A DNA stretch of 64,000 bases from Rikenellaceae bacterium (GCA_015060005.1 SUZI01000007.1:1-64000), one strand, 5' to 3'. Counted from the first letter of the stretch, positions 1 to 8,515 are shown. Notes: generated by a model not told the origin, from the letters alone. Program-made: numbers and translations.

Positions 1-109
1 AGGCAGTGCAGATAGTTATCGTATCACACTGCAAATATAATACAGAAAATGAACTTTGGTACTCCAAAAGTCAAATATTTTTACATTTTTTTGCTATTGA
101 GGTTGGGTT

Positions 110-286
110 TGCTACAATCTTGCTACAATCTTGCTACACTTCTGCTACAGTTCTGCTACAGTTTTGCTACACGTTGTAGCAGATTTGTAGCAGCGTAACT
201 CACGTATAATCAGCGTGTTATCTCGGAAAATGCCCATTTTGCTACACTTGCTACAAGGGGGCGTCAAGTTGTAGCAGGTTGTTACA
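110..286. repeat. 11-bp-phased TGCTACA / TGTAGCA array
   Basis: TGCTACA begins at 110, 121, 132, 143, 154 and 165, which is six copies at exactly 11-bp spacing. The inverted form TGTAGCA follows at 175 and 186, again 11 bp apart. Two more direct copies start at 240 and 249, an inverted copy at 270, and a degenerate TGTTACA at 280. The period is close to one helical turn and is not a multiple of three, and the frames hit TAG codons, so this is unlikely to be coding. A cooperative protein-binding array is the natural reading; the protein is unknown. Confidence 0.75.
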
Positions 287-317
287 ATTCAAAATTCAAA
301 ATTCAAAATTCAAAATT
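286..317. repeat. 8-bp tandem repeat (AATTCAAA x4)
   Basis: Four head-to-tail copies of AATTCAAA, then AATTA. Low-complexity AT-rich DNA with no visible coding role. Confidence 0.8.
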
Positions 318-361
318 AATCAACCTCCCTATTTATCAATTCAAGGCTGCGAGTAAGCGAG
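307..361. repeat. 55-bp dispersed repeat, copy 1
   Basis: This copy matches 431-485 (offset 124 bp) except for about one base (CAACC against CACCC). It contains a CTCCCTATTTATCAATTC core and ends in GGCTGCGAGTAAGCGAG. It looks like a non-coding intergenic repeat. Confidence 0.7.
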
Positions 362-430
362 AGCAGAGCCAAGCTTGCTTGAGCTATGCCGAGCGAGAGC
401 AGACAAGGGAAGACCTTTAGGTCTTGCCAA

Positions 431-485
431 AATTCAAAATTAATCACCCTCCCTATTTATCAATTCAAGGCTGCGAGTAAGCGAG
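431..485. repeat. 55-bp dispersed repeat, copy 2
   Basis: Second copy of the repeat at 307-361. It is followed directly by the 10-bp TTAAAGGATA-type tandem. Confidence 0.7.
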
Positions 486-612
486 GGTGGTTAAAGGATA
501 CTAAAGGACATTAAAGGATATTAAAGTCTTCAGTGTAAAATCTATCATTGAGACTTTAATAACCCTTAATATCCCTTAATTCCTAATTCCTAATTCCTAA
601 TTACTAATTGCT

Positions 613-1686
613 TTAGGTGTGTTGTTCACCCTTCTCGAAGCGGATGTCGTCGATATATTTCTTTATGCCTTGCTCCTCGCTGCGTGGGCAGATAAGCAGC
701 ACGTCGGGCGTGTCGACCACGATATAATCCTTCAATCCGCTCACCACAGCTATCTTGTCGCGTGGGATAGATATCACACAACGACGTGTGTCGTAGGAGT
801 AGCAGTCGCCACCAGGCTTGGCATTGGCGTAGCGGTCCTTCTGCGAGAGCTGATATACCGAGCCCCACGTACCTACGTCGCTCCATCCGAAGTCGCCTGC
901 ACGCACATATACGTTGTCCGCCTTCTCCATCACACCGAAGTCTATCGAGATGGATTTACACTCCGAATACACTCGCTCTAAAGCCTCCTTCTCACGCTCC
1001 GTACCTATATCATCAATGATGCTCTCGAAGAGCTGATGGTGCTCGGGCAGATGACGCTCAAAGGCTGCCACTATATCCTTCACTTTCCAGATGAAAATAC
1101 CCGAATTCCACAAGAACTCGCCACAGCTCACGAAGGCTTGTGCTAACTCGAGGTTTGGCTTCTCTGTGAAGCACTTAACGCGACTAATTAAAGCGTCGCT
1201 TGAACGCTGAATATAGCCATATCCGGTGTCGGGACGACTCGGCTCAATGCCCAATGTCATCAGTGCGTTTTCGCTCTCGATGAAGCCAAGGCACTCCTTT
1301 ATTATCTCCACGAAATCTACCTCCTGGAGTATGAAGTGGTCGGCTGGCGTAACTATCATCTTCGCCTCGGGGTCTCGCTTGAGCAGGGAGTATGCTGCGT
1401 ATGCGATGCAGGGGGCTGTGTTACGCGAACGAGGCTCGCAGAGTATCTGACTATCCTCCAGCTCGGGCAGATACTTCTTCACCTGGTCGCGGTAGCGTTG
1501 GTGCGTTACCACGAGGAAATTCTCCTTCGGCACGACGTGAGCAAATCGCTCGTATGTGGAGCGTATAAAAGTCTTACCTGTTCCCAAGATGTCGAGGAAC
1601 TGCTTAGGCTTCGCCTTACGGCTGCGTGGCCAGAAACGGGTGCCCTTTCCGCCCGCCATTATAATGCAATATGCCTTATTTTCCAT
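613..1686 (-). CDS. manC: Mannose-1-phosphate guanylyltransferase
   Basis: Makes GDP-mannose from mannose 1-phosphate and GTP, feeding glycan synthesis in the cytoplasm. The nucleotidyltransferase signature AGGKGTRFWPRSR is at residues 11-23, followed by PKQFL at 27-31. NTAPCIAYAAY, FTEKP, WNSGIFIW and GDFGWSDVGTW appear in the expected order. At 357 aa it is the short form, without the C-terminal phosphomannose isomerase cupin found in bifunctional enzymes. It is transcribed divergently from pssA; a TATATTTG box on the minus strand (1719-1726) fits a Bacteroidota -7 element. Confidence 0.93.
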   Translation of the reverse strand: MENKAYCIIMAGGKGTRFWPRSRKAKPKQFLDILGTGKTFIRSTYERFAHVVPKENFLVVTHQRYRDQVKKYLPELEDSQILCEPRSRNTAPCIAYAAYSLLKRDPEAKMIVTPADHFILQEVDFVEIIKECLGFIESENALMTLGIEPSRPDTGYGYIQRSSDALISRVKCFTEKPNLELAQAFVSCGEFLWNSGIFIWKVKDIVAAFERHLPEHHQLFESIIDDIGTEREKEALERVYSECKSISIDFGVMEKADNVYVRAGDFGWSDVGTWGSVYQLSQKDRYANAKPGGDCYSYDTRRCVISIPRDKIAVVSGLKDYIVVDTPDVLLICPRSEEQGIKKYIDDIRFEKGEQHT

Positions 1687-1738
1687 AGCTTTGTATCAAA
1701 GAATTTTCAATTCTTATACAAATATAAAAAATATTTCG

Positions 1739-1746
1739 TAAATTTG
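1739..1746 (+). promoter_or_regulatory. Putative -7 element of pssA
   Basis: TAAATTTG matches the Bacteroidota TAnnTTTG box and lies about 30 bases upstream of the pssA start. No clear -33 TTTG is visible. Confidence 0.45.
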
Positions 1747-1776
1747 CCGCTCGTAATGAATATTTAATTTGAAAAG

Positions 1777-2493
1777 ATGAATATACGCCTTTTTACGATA
1801 CCCAATATGCTCACTCTCGGCAACCTATGCTGTGGTGCGGCAGCCACTGTGGCACTGCTTGTTGCGGGCGACTATACGTTAGCTTTCTGGTTGGTCGTTG
1901 CTGCTGCGGTATGTGATTTCTTCGACGGCTTCACTGCTCGTCTGTTGGGCTGTTCGTCGCCTATCGGTGTCGAGTTGGACTCGTTAGCAGATATGGTATC
2001 CTTCGGTTTGGTGCCTGCGGTGGCTATGTTCTGCCTCGTGGGCGATGCTACGTCGTGTGGCTGGATTCCTGCCGAGTATTGGGGCGTGGCACAATATCTG
2101 AGCTTTATCATCGTTGCTTTCTCGGCACTGCGTTTGGCGAAGTTCAATATCGACGATACGCAGCACACCGAGTTTTGCGGCTTGCCAACCCCTGCCAACG
2201 GTCTCTTCTGCCTCTCATTGGCTATGCTTATGTCGGGTGGCGAAGTAGCTCTCAGTAAGGAGGTTGTATTGATTATCTCAATCGTTATGGCATATCTGCT
2301 CATCTCGCCTGTGAGGATGTTTGCGTTGAAGTTCAAGGGCTACGGCTGGCGTGGCAACGAGATACGCTATGTGTTCATCCTGCTGAGCGTGGTGCTCGTT
2401 GCGGTGTTCACCAAGTTTGCAGTGCCTGCCATCATCCTCATCTACATCCTCTTTTCGGTTGTACGATGGGCTATTCAGAGTTTGAAAAAGTAA
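1777..2493 (+). CDS. pssA: CDP-diacylglycerol-serine O-phosphatidyltransferase
   Basis: Integral membrane enzyme that condenses CDP-diacylglycerol with serine, the first step towards phosphatidylethanolamine. The CDP-alcohol phosphatidyltransferase motif DG-x2-AR-x8-G-x3-D-x3-D is complete: D50, G51, A54, R55, G64, D68, D72. Several hydrophobic segments follow, ending in a strongly hydrophobic tail. The 238-aa length is normal for this family. The next gene starts 13 bases after the stop, so the two are probably cotranscribed. Confidence 0.93.
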   Translation: MNIRLFTIPNMLTLGNLCCGAAATVALLVAGDYTLAFWLVVAAAVCDFFDGFTARLLGCSSPIGVELDSLADMVSFGLVPAVAMFCLVGDATSCGWIPAEYWGVAQYLSFIIVAFSALRLAKFNIDDTQHTEFCGLPTPANGLFCLSLAMLMSGGEVALSKEVVLIISIVMAYLLISPVRMFALKFKGYGWRGNEIRYVFILLSVVLVAVFTKFAVPAIILIYILFSVVRWAIQSLKK

Positions 2494-2506
2494 AAGGATT
2501 ATACAG

Positions 2507-4645
2507 ATGCGTCGTTTGCTCTACATATCGGTTATGCTGGTGGCACTTGTGGTGCTGCCCGAGGTGGCATCGTCGCAAATTAGTGCGTCGGATATCGCCC
2601 GAGCACAGCAGCGTGGTGAGCAGGTGTCGCTTGGTGGCGAGAGCACCTATGGTAACTTCGCCGAGGGCGAGGAGGGTAGTCAGAACGGGATGATGGAGGA
2701 CTCCACCCGCACTGCCCGCATCCGTAAGCCCTTAGAGTCGTATTACTTCTCCGACACGGTACGTGCCCTGCCTAACTTCCTGTGGAACGTCGACCGCGAT
2801 ATGAACGAGGTCTATGTACAGCCGCTCGACACTACGCTGATGAATTGGCGTATCGACTACCCCTATTTCCTTAAGGGTGTGGGTGATATGACTATGGGAG
2901 GCTTGGGACAGTCAACCCTTCCGTTTAACTATTTCGAGCGTCCCGACTCGCCCGACTTCCTCTTTGCACAGTCGTACGACTCCTACACCTATCGTATGGA
3001 TAACGTACCTTTCTATAACTCCAAGACTCCATACCTCAATTTTATGTATTTAGAGTCTGGACAGAAGAAGTACCGCGAGGAGCACTTCGAGATTACCACA
3101 GCCCACAACGTCTCGCCTTCGACGAGCTTCAACGTGAGCTATAAGTCGCGAGGCACGAAGGGCTTGTACGATTGGCAGACCACGAAGAATCACAATCTCT
3201 CGGCAGCCTTTGCCCATACGGGTAAGCGTTATTCTATCCACGCAGCCTACATCAACAACCGCATCGAGCAGCGAGAGAATGGAGGTACGGTGGGTATCTG
3301 GGCTGTTGCCGACACCACCTTCGAGCACCCCTCGGGTGTGCCTATGAAGTTAGCCGAGGCTGAGGCGGAGAACTCCTACCGCAACAACGCCTTCTTCGTC
3401 AAGCAGGCTTATGCCATACCGCTTGAGCCCGTTACCGACTACGACTACTCGATAGCACCGCTCTCGGCGGTCTATATCGGGCACATCTTCGAGTACAACA
3501 CGTGGAGCAAGCTCTACACCGACAAGTACGAGAAGTTCTACAACGAGCGTGGCGATGTTGACGAGAATGGCGAGTATGTCCAGACCGAGGGCATCTACTA
3601 CGACAATTGGTTTATCTCGCCTGCTGTCTCACGCGACTCCATCAGTGAGCGAGTGCTCTCCAACCGCCTCTTTGTCGAGGCTCAGCCCTGGGACCGCAAC
3701 GGTGCTGTGGGACGCTTGGGTGGAGGTGTCGGAGTCGATATGTATGCCTATTCGCAACTGCAGTTGCAAGATTATATCGCTGGTAAGTACGGTGTCGATA
3801 AGAAGACCGCCTGGTATGCTTACGGTGCTGTCAGCGGAAAACTCAAACGTATAGCCGATTGGGGAGCCGACTTCAAGTTCTACCCATCGGGTTATAGAGG
3901 CGGAGACCTCGCTATAAATGCCCATTTGGCACTTACAGCCCGTCTTCGCGGACGTCCCGTCATCCTGTCGGGTAGGTTCTCGCAAACGCGTCAATCGCCC
4001 TCATATTGGCAGGAGACCCTATTCTCAAACCACTATGCGTGGTTTAACTCCTTCAGTAAGGAGAATGAGACTCGTTTCGAGGTGTCGCTCAAGATTCCTG
4101 ACTGGGCATTGGAGCTCAGTGTATGGCAGGGCGTGGTGTCGAATAAAATCTACTACGACGCCAACAGCCAGGTTACTCAGTCATCCGATGCGATAAGCCT
4201 CACGAGTCTGTATGCTCGCAAAGATTTCCGCATAGGCGGACTTCATCTTGACCACAGGGTATTGCTACAATGGAGTGCAAATCAAGAGGTTATTCCCGTT
4301 CCGATGTGTAGTGCTTTCTTGTCTTACTACTACGAGTTTTGGGTAGAACGCAACAAGGTGCTACGTATGCAGATTGGTGTCGATGGTCGCTACAATACGT
4401 CGTATTACGCACCAGGCTACAATCCTGCACTGTCGACGTTTTATAATCAGCGAGAGTATGAGGTGGGTAACTACCCCTATCTCGATGTCTATATCACGGC
4501 GAAGTGGAAGCGAATGCGTATCTTCTTAAAGTACCAGCACATAAATTGCGGTTTGTTTGGCAATGGACAATATTTCACCATCGCAGGTCAGCCGCAAAAT
4601 CCTGGTATGTTTAAGATGGGTATCTCGTGGGGATTCTATGATTAA
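2507..4645 (+). CDS. Large outer-membrane beta-barrel, putative porin
   Basis: 712-aa secreted protein with an N-terminal signal peptide (about residues 1-23, ending VASSQ). The rest is rich in alternating aromatic/polar strands typical of a barrel, and the C-terminus MGISWGFYD resembles a last beta strand. Composition and length fit the Bacteroidota putative porin family (Porin_10 type); I assign this from overall pattern and not from a catalytic motif. It sits just behind pssA and 43 bases ahead of a lytic transglycosylase, which suggests an envelope operon. The substrate is unknown. Confidence 0.7.
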   Translation: MRRLLYISVMLVALVVLPEVASSQISASDIARAQQRGEQVSLGGESTYGNFAEGEEGSQNGMMEDSTRTARIRKPLESYYFSDTVRALPNFLWNVDRDMNEVYVQPLDTTLMNWRIDYPYFLKGVGDMTMGGLGQSTLPFNYFERPDSPDFLFAQSYDSYTYRMDNVPFYNSKTPYLNFMYLESGQKKYREEHFEITTAHNVSPSTSFNVSYKSRGTKGLYDWQTTKNHNLSAAFAHTGKRYSIHAAYINNRIEQRENGGTVGIWAVADTTFEHPSGVPMKLAEAEAENSYRNNAFFVKQAYAIPLEPVTDYDYSIAPLSAVYIGHIFEYNTWSKLYTDKYEKFYNERGDVDENGEYVQTEGIYYDNWFISPAVSRDSISERVLSNRLFVEAQPWDRNGAVGRLGGGVGVDMYAYSQLQLQDYIAGKYGVDKKTAWYAYGAVSGKLKRIADWGADFKFYPSGYRGGDLAINAHLALTARLRGRPVILSGRFSQTRQSPSYWQETLFSNHYAWFNSFSKENETRFEVSLKIPDWALELSVWQGVVSNKIYYDANSQVTQSSDAISLTSLYARKDFRIGGLHLDHRVLLQWSANQEVIPVPMCSAFLSYYYEFWVERNKVLRMQIGVDGRYNTSYYAPGYNPALSTFYNQREYEVGNYPYLDVYITAKWKRMRIFLKYQHINCGLFGNGQYFTIAGQPQNPGMFKMGISWGFYD

Positions 4646-4688
4646 ACACTGTATTGTGCGGTATGAGCTGCCCGCAATATAACACCTT

Positions 4689-5393
4689 ATGTCAAAAAAG
4701 ACACTTTTAATTTCGTTCGTTCTTATTTTGTTAGTAACTTTCTGGGACTCAAGTGCGTTGAATACCCCATCTCAAGCAGTGGTGGAGGTCGCTGAGGAGC
4801 AAGTCTCAGAGAATGTAGTAGATGACACCGATGCGGATGATGGTTTCACCATCTCGGCATACGACGATTTGATGCAGCGTATCGGTGAGGAAGAGGGACA
4901 AGATTGGCTTTTGATGAGCTCTATCGCCTACAATGAGTCGCGTTTTCAGAACGACCTGGTATCCCGTAGCGGAGCGATAGGCATTATGCAGATTATGCCA
5001 ATAGTGGGAAAGCAGTTTAATGTCTCGAAGGAGGATATAGCCGAGCCTGAGACCAACATCCGTTTAGCTGTTATGCTTTTGGATAAGTTGGAGGCTATGC
5101 TCAAGATGCCTGCTTCGACACCACAGAGCGATCGAATAAGTATCATCCTTGCGAGTTATAATGGCGGTATAGGACACGTCTTTGATGCCCGACGCTTGGC
5201 AAGGAACAATGGAGAAAACCCCAACTCGTGGGAGGTCGTAGCTCGATATTTGCGAGCCAAAGCAGACCCCGCCGTTTATGAGAGTGAGTTGGTGCGTAAC
5301 GGACGCTTCACGGGCAGTAAGCAGACCGAGGCGTATGTAAAAAATGTAATGAGCCGTTACGATTATTATCGCAAGATGGCACGTAGCATCTAA
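4689..5393 (+). CDS. Lytic transglycosylase, SLT domain (MltF-like)
   Basis: Periplasmic or membrane-anchored enzyme that cleaves peptidoglycan between MurNAc and GlcNAc. Residues 1-23 form a signal or anchor segment, followed by an acidic linker to about residue 55. The SLT fold then shows the catalytic Glu83 in AYNESRF, GIMQIMP at 98-104 and ASYNGGIGHV near residue 156. At 234 aa this is a single-domain form without the solute-binding domain of classical MltF. It is probably in an operon with the barrel gene upstream. Confidence 0.88.
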   Translation: MSKKTLLISFVLILLVTFWDSSALNTPSQAVVEVAEEQVSENVVDDTDADDGFTISAYDDLMQRIGEEEGQDWLLMSSIAYNESRFQNDLVSRSGAIGIMQIMPIVGKQFNVSKEDIAEPETNIRLAVMLLDKLEAMLKMPASTPQSDRISIILASYNGGIGHVFDARRLARNNGENPNSWEVVARYLRAKADPAVYESELVRNGRFTGSKQTEAYVKNVMSRYDYYRKMARSI

Positions 5394-5508
5394 TGCCGCC
5401 ATCGCATTTGCGAGAAAGATTTTCAGTGAGAGTTGCTATCCGAAAGTGGATGGCAACTTTTTTTTTGTTGGGATTAGCAGACAGCCGAAGCAACGAAAAC
5501 AACCCAAA

Positions 5509-5648
5509 GGAGGGGTTGGGGTAGGATTATCAATATAATCGGGGTTAGCCCCGACTTCCGCAAGGTTTGCAAGGATGTATTTGGGGATTGGCTACTACGC
5601 AGACAAAGGTCTGCTTCGTAACGCCTTTCCCCTGTCTGCCGACGGCAT
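5509..5648. repeat. 140-bp perfect direct repeat, copy 1
   Basis: Identical by eye to 5674-5813 (165-bp offset). It starts GGAGGGGTTGGGGTAGG and ends CTGCCGACGGCAT. Internal mini-palindromes include GGGGTTAGCCCC and GCAGACAAAGGTCTGC. Confidence 0.85.
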
Positions 5649-5673
5649 ACACAAGCCCCTCCTCTTTTCAAAG

Positions 5674-5813
5674 GGAGGGGTTGGGGTAGGATTATCAATA
5701 TAATCGGGGTTAGCCCCGACTTCCGCAAGGTTTGCAAGGATGTATTTGGGGATTGGCTACTACGCAGACAAAGGTCTGCTTCGTAACGCCTTTCCCCTGT
5801 CTGCCGACGGCAT
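5674..5813. repeat. 140-bp perfect direct repeat, copy 2
   Basis: Second copy. The 25-bp spacer before it contains CCCCTCCTCTTTTCAAAG, which with the start of the copy forms an inverted CCCCTCC...GGAGGGG element of the kind scattered through Bacteroidota intergenic DNA. Confidence 0.85.
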
Positions 5814-5857
5814 CCTTGCAAACAGAACAATAATCAAGAAGTTGAGTATCAACTATT

Positions 5858-5913
5858 TTGTTATTTAGTATAGCCTATCGTGAGTAAACTCACAACGCTA
5901 CACTAAATAACAA
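5858..5913. repeat. Large inverted repeat
   Basis: Arms of 17 nt (5858-5874 and 5897-5913, one mismatch) enclose a nested GTGAG-TAAA-CTCAC hairpin. The structure lies immediately downstream of tRNA-Ser and its terminator. Confidence 0.7.
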
Positions 5914-5939
5914 AAGGTGCCGAATATCTTCGACACCTT
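5910..5939 (-). terminator. Terminator of tRNA-Ser
   Basis: On the minus strand, AAGGTGTCG and CGGCACCTT form a stem (one G-T pair) followed by TTTTG, 20 bases after the tRNA 3' end. Confidence 0.7.
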
Positions 5940-5958
5940 CTTGATTATTTTCTTCTTG

Positions 5959-6046
5959 CGGAAGGAGGGGGATTCGAACCCCCGGTACCCAAATCGAGTA
6001 CGTCAGTTTAGCAAACTGGTGGTTTCAGCCACTCACCCATCCTTCC
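5959..6046 (-). tRNA. tRNA-Ser(GCT)
   Basis: 88-nt class II tRNA. The acceptor arm is GGAAGGA paired with TCCTTCC, with discriminator G. The anticodon loop TTGCTAA gives anticodon GCT (reads AGC/AGU). It has a long variable arm (GTACTCGATTTGGGTACC region) and the T-loop GGTTCGAATCC. The 3' CCA is not encoded. A TTTG-N19-TACATTTG promoter lies directly upstream. Confidence 0.96.
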
Positions 6047-6074
6047 AAACCTTAGCCTCCGCATTAGAGTGGTG

Positions 6075-6105
6075 CAAATGTAGGCAAAAAAAACAAATGT
6101 GCAAA
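6075..6105 (-). promoter_or_regulatory. Promoter of tRNA-Ser
   Basis: Minus-strand TTTG (6102-6105), a 19-base spacer, then TACATTTG (6075-6082): a full match to the Bacteroidota housekeeping promoter, about 29 bases before the mature tRNA. Confidence 0.75.
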
Positions 6106-6220
6106 ATATCCGAGCATAAATTTTGCCCTATCCTCCCTAAATTCTCTGAATTCCCTAAATTCCCCACCTCTGCAAATCTCCTTTCCCTACCGCACTCCTT
6201 TTGCACGATTATCGCATAGT

Positions 6221-6240
6221 AATAGAACTATTGTTCTATT
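6221..6240. promoter_or_regulatory. 20-bp palindrome, possible suf operator
   Basis: AATAGAAC-TATT-GTTCTATT is a perfect inverted repeat with 8-bp arms. It covers the -33 region of the sufB promoter, where a repressor would block RNA polymerase. The binding protein is not known from the sequence. Confidence 0.5.
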
Positions 6241-6261
6241 CGTATTTTTTTTGTACATTTG
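6231..6261 (+). promoter_or_regulatory. Promoter of the suf operon
   Basis: TTG (6231-6233), a 20-base spacer and TACATTTG (6254-6261) match the Bacteroidota promoter form. The sufB start codon is 20 bases downstream. Confidence 0.7.
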
Positions 6262-6280
6262 TCGGACTATAATTTAAGCT

Positions 6281-7726
6281 ATGGCAGAGAAGAATAAAGA
6301 GATATTAGAAAAGCTCGAACAGAGCGAATATAAATACGGTTTCACAACCGATATCGAGACCGACACCATTGCCAAAGGTCTCAACGAGGATATCATACGC
6401 CTCATCTCGGCTAAGAAGGAGGAGCCCGAGTGGATGTTGGAGCGTCGCTTGCAGGCGTTTCGCCATTGGCAGGGTATGAAGCTCCCCGAGTGGGCACACC
6501 TGGATATCCCCGCGATAGATTTTCAGGATATAATCTACTACGCAGCCCCTAAACCCCGTAAGAAGCTCAACTCTATGGACGAGGTTGACCCCGAGCTGAA
6601 GCGTACCTTCGACAAGTTGGGTATCCCATTGGAGGAGCAGATGGCTTTGGCAGGTGTTGCTGTCGACGCTGTTATGGACTCAGTGTCGGTCAAGACCACC
6701 TTCCGCGAGACGTTGGCAGAGAAGGGTATCATCTTCTGTTCCATCTCGGAGGCTATCCGCGAATATCCCGACTTGGTGCAGAAATATCTGGGCTCGGTAG
6801 TCCCTTATACGGATAATTTCTACGCCGCCCTCAATGCTGCGGTCTTCTCCGACGGCTCGTTTTGCTACGTGCCGAAGGGTGTACGTTGCCCTATGGAGCT
6901 CTCGACCTACTTCCGTATCAACGCCCAGGGCACAGGTCAGTTTGAGCGTACATTGCTCGTAGCCGACGAGGGAGCTTACGTGAGCTATTTAGAGGGTTGC
7001 ACCGCTCCTCAGCGTGATGAGAATCAGCTGCACGCCGCTGTTGTGGAGATTATCGTCGAGCGTGATGCCGAGGTTAAATACTCTACGGTACAGAATTGGT
7101 ATCCAGGCGATAAGGAGGGTAAGGGTGGTATCTACAACTTCGTTACCAAGCGAGGTATATGCCGCGAGAATGCCCGTCTGTCGTGGACTCAGGTGGAGAC
7201 AGGCTCAGCCATCACGTGGAAGTATCCGAGCTGTATCCTGCAGGGCGACAACTCTGTCGGCGAGTTCTACTCGGTGGCTATGACCAACAACTATCAGCAA
7301 GCCGACACAGGCACCAAGATGATACACATAGGTCGTAACACCCGCAGTCGTATCGTCTCGAAGGGTATCTCGGCAGGTAAGAGCCAGAATGCCTATCGTG
7401 GCTTGGTCCGCGTAGCCAAGGGGGCTGATAATGCCCGTAACTACTCGCAGTGCGACTCGCTGCTCATCGGCAGTGAGTGTGGTGCTCACACCTTCCCTAA
7501 GATAGAGTGTAAGAACCCTTCGGCTGTGCTGGAGCACGAGGCTACCACCTCGAAGATATCCGAGGAGCAGCTCTTCTATTGCAACCAGCGAGGCTTGTCT
7601 ATGGAGGATGCTGTGGGACTCATCGTCAATGGCTATGCACGCGAGGTGTTGGCTAAGCTGCCTATGGAGTTCGCTGTCGAGGCTCAGAAGTTGCTCGCTA
7701 TCAGTTTGGAGGGCTCTGTTGGTTAA
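6281..7726 (+). CDS. sufB: Fe-S cluster scaffold protein SufB
   Basis: Core scaffold of the SufBCD complex, which assembles Fe-S clusters in the cytoplasm. The 481-aa length is typical. The C-terminal half shows the SufB/SufD beta-helix family signatures, including [11 protein letters not shown] with the cysteine thought to accept persulfide, and the ECGAHTFP segment. The ending shows the family pattern with [12 protein letters not shown] and [10 protein letters not shown]. First gene of sufBCDS; sufC starts 34 bases after its stop. Confidence 0.96.
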   Translation: MAEKNKEILEKLEQSEYKYGFTTDIETDTIAKGLNEDIIRLISAKKEEPEWMLERRLQAFRHWQGMKLPEWAHLDIPAIDFQDIIYYAAPKPRKKLNSMDEVDPELKRTFDKLGIPLEEQMALAGVAVDAVMDSVSVKTTFRETLAEKGIIFCSISEAIREYPDLVQKYLGSVVPYTDNFYAALNAAVFSDGSFCYVPKGVRCPMELSTYFRINAQGTGQFERTLLVADEGAYVSYLEGCTAPQRDENQLHAAVVEIIVERDAEVKYSTVQNWYPGDKEGKGGIYNFVTKRGICRENARLSWTQVETGSAITWKYPSCILQGDNSVGEFYSVAMTNNYQQADTGTKMIHIGRNTRSRIVSKGISAGKSQNAYRGLVRVAKGADNARNYSQCDSLLIGSECGAHTFPKIECKNPSAVLEHEATTSKISEEQLFYCNQRGLSMEDAVGLIVNGYAREVLAKLPMEFAVEAQKLLAISLEGSVG

Positions 7727-7760
7727 ACCTAATGTTGAATAATTAAAACAAGTAAGATAT

Positions 7761-8513
7761 ATGTTAAGTGTTAAAAATCTACACGCCACAGTCGATGGTA
7801 AGGAGATTCTTCGTGGCATCAACCTTGAGGTGCACCCAGGTGAGGTCCACGCCATTATGGGACCCAATGGCTCGGGTAAGAGTACCTTCGCCTCGGTCTT
7901 GGCTGGCAACGAGAAGTTTACAGTAACCGAAGGCTCGGTAGAGTTCTTGGGTGAGAATATTTTGGATTTACCCATCGAGGAGAGAGCACGTATGGGACTC
8001 TTCCTCGGTTTTCAGTACCCTGTGGAGATTCCAGGCGTTACTATGGCAAACTTTATGAAGGTAGCCCTCAATGAGCAGCGTAAGTATCGTGGTGAGGAGC
8101 CACTCTCTGCGGGCGAGTTTCTCCGTCTGATGAAGCAGAAGAGTGCTGTCGTGGAGTTAGACTCCAAGCTCACCTCACGTGCTGTCAACGAGGGATTTTC
8201 AGGCGGTGAGAAGAAGAAGAACGAGATTTTCCAGATGGCTATGCTTGAGCCCAAGCTGGCTGTGTTGGATGAGACCGACTCGGGCTTGGATATCGATGCG
8301 TTGCGTATCGTGGCTACGGGCGTTACCAAGCTCCACACCGAGGAGAACGCCACTATCGTCATCACTCACTATCAGCGTCTGTTGGATTATATCGTTCCCG
8401 ACTATGTCCACGTGCTCTACAATGGTCGCATCATCCACTCGGGCGACAAGAGTCTCGCTCTGAAGTTGGAGGAGGAGGGTTACGACTGGCTTATTAACCA
8501 ATATAAGGAGTAG
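7761..8513 (+). CDS. sufC: Fe-S assembly ATPase SufC
   Basis: Soluble ABC-type ATPase that drives conformational change of SufB-SufD during cluster assembly. Walker A GPNGSGKS is at 34-41, the signature-like FSGGEKKK near 146, and Walker B with LAVLDETDSGLD near 166-177; the D in DETDSGLD is typical of SufC. The H-loop ITHYQRLL follows. Length 250 aa is normal. sufD starts two bases after the stop. Confidence 0.96.
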   Translation: MLSVKNLHATVDGKEILRGINLEVHPGEVHAIMGPNGSGKSTFASVLAGNEKFTVTEGSVEFLGENILDLPIEERARMGLFLGFQYPVEIPGVTMANFMKVALNEQRKYRGEEPLSAGEFLRLMKQKSAVVELDSKLTSRAVNEGFSGGEKKKNEIFQMAMLEPKLAVLDETDSGLDIDALRIVATGVTKLHTEENATIVITHYQRLLDYIVPDYVHVLYNGRIIHSGDKSLALKLEEEGYDWLINQYKE

Positions 8514-8515
8514 CG

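Larger units (their letters stand above)
1..612. other. Repeat-rich non-coding region at left edge
   Basis: No credible gene is seen in these 612 bases. They hold, from left to right, an 11-bp-phased array of TGCTACA sites, a four-copy 8-bp tandem repeat, two 55-bp near-identical copies of a longer repeat, a 10-bp tandem of TTAAAGGATA-like units (491-530) and a 7-bp AATTCCT tandem near 579-605. A minus-strand TATATTTG box (32-39) suggests that a gene outside the window is transcribed leftwards from here. The short hairpin AAGACC-TTTA-GGTCTT lies at 410-425. Confidence 0.7.
5394..5958. other. Intergenic region with direct and inverted repeats
   Basis: No gene is supported between the transglycosylase and tRNA-Ser. 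The stretch is made of a 140-bp perfect direct repeat, a CCCCTCC/GGAGGGG inverted element between the copies, and a 17-bp-arm inverted repeat near 5858-5913. The open frames seen here are translations of the repeat. Confidence 0.75.

Noticed and set aside
286..317. Possible CRISPR array
   Set aside because: The 8-bp AATTCAAA units are contiguous with no spacers, and no cas gene is nearby; simple tandem repeat.
5474..5830. 118-aa minus-strand open frame
   Set aside because: It is the translation of the 140-bp direct repeat twice over and shows no protein-like features.
5917..6219. 100-aa plus-strand open frame
   Set aside because: It lies opposite tRNA-Ser and its promoter; the frame comes from the tRNA sequence.
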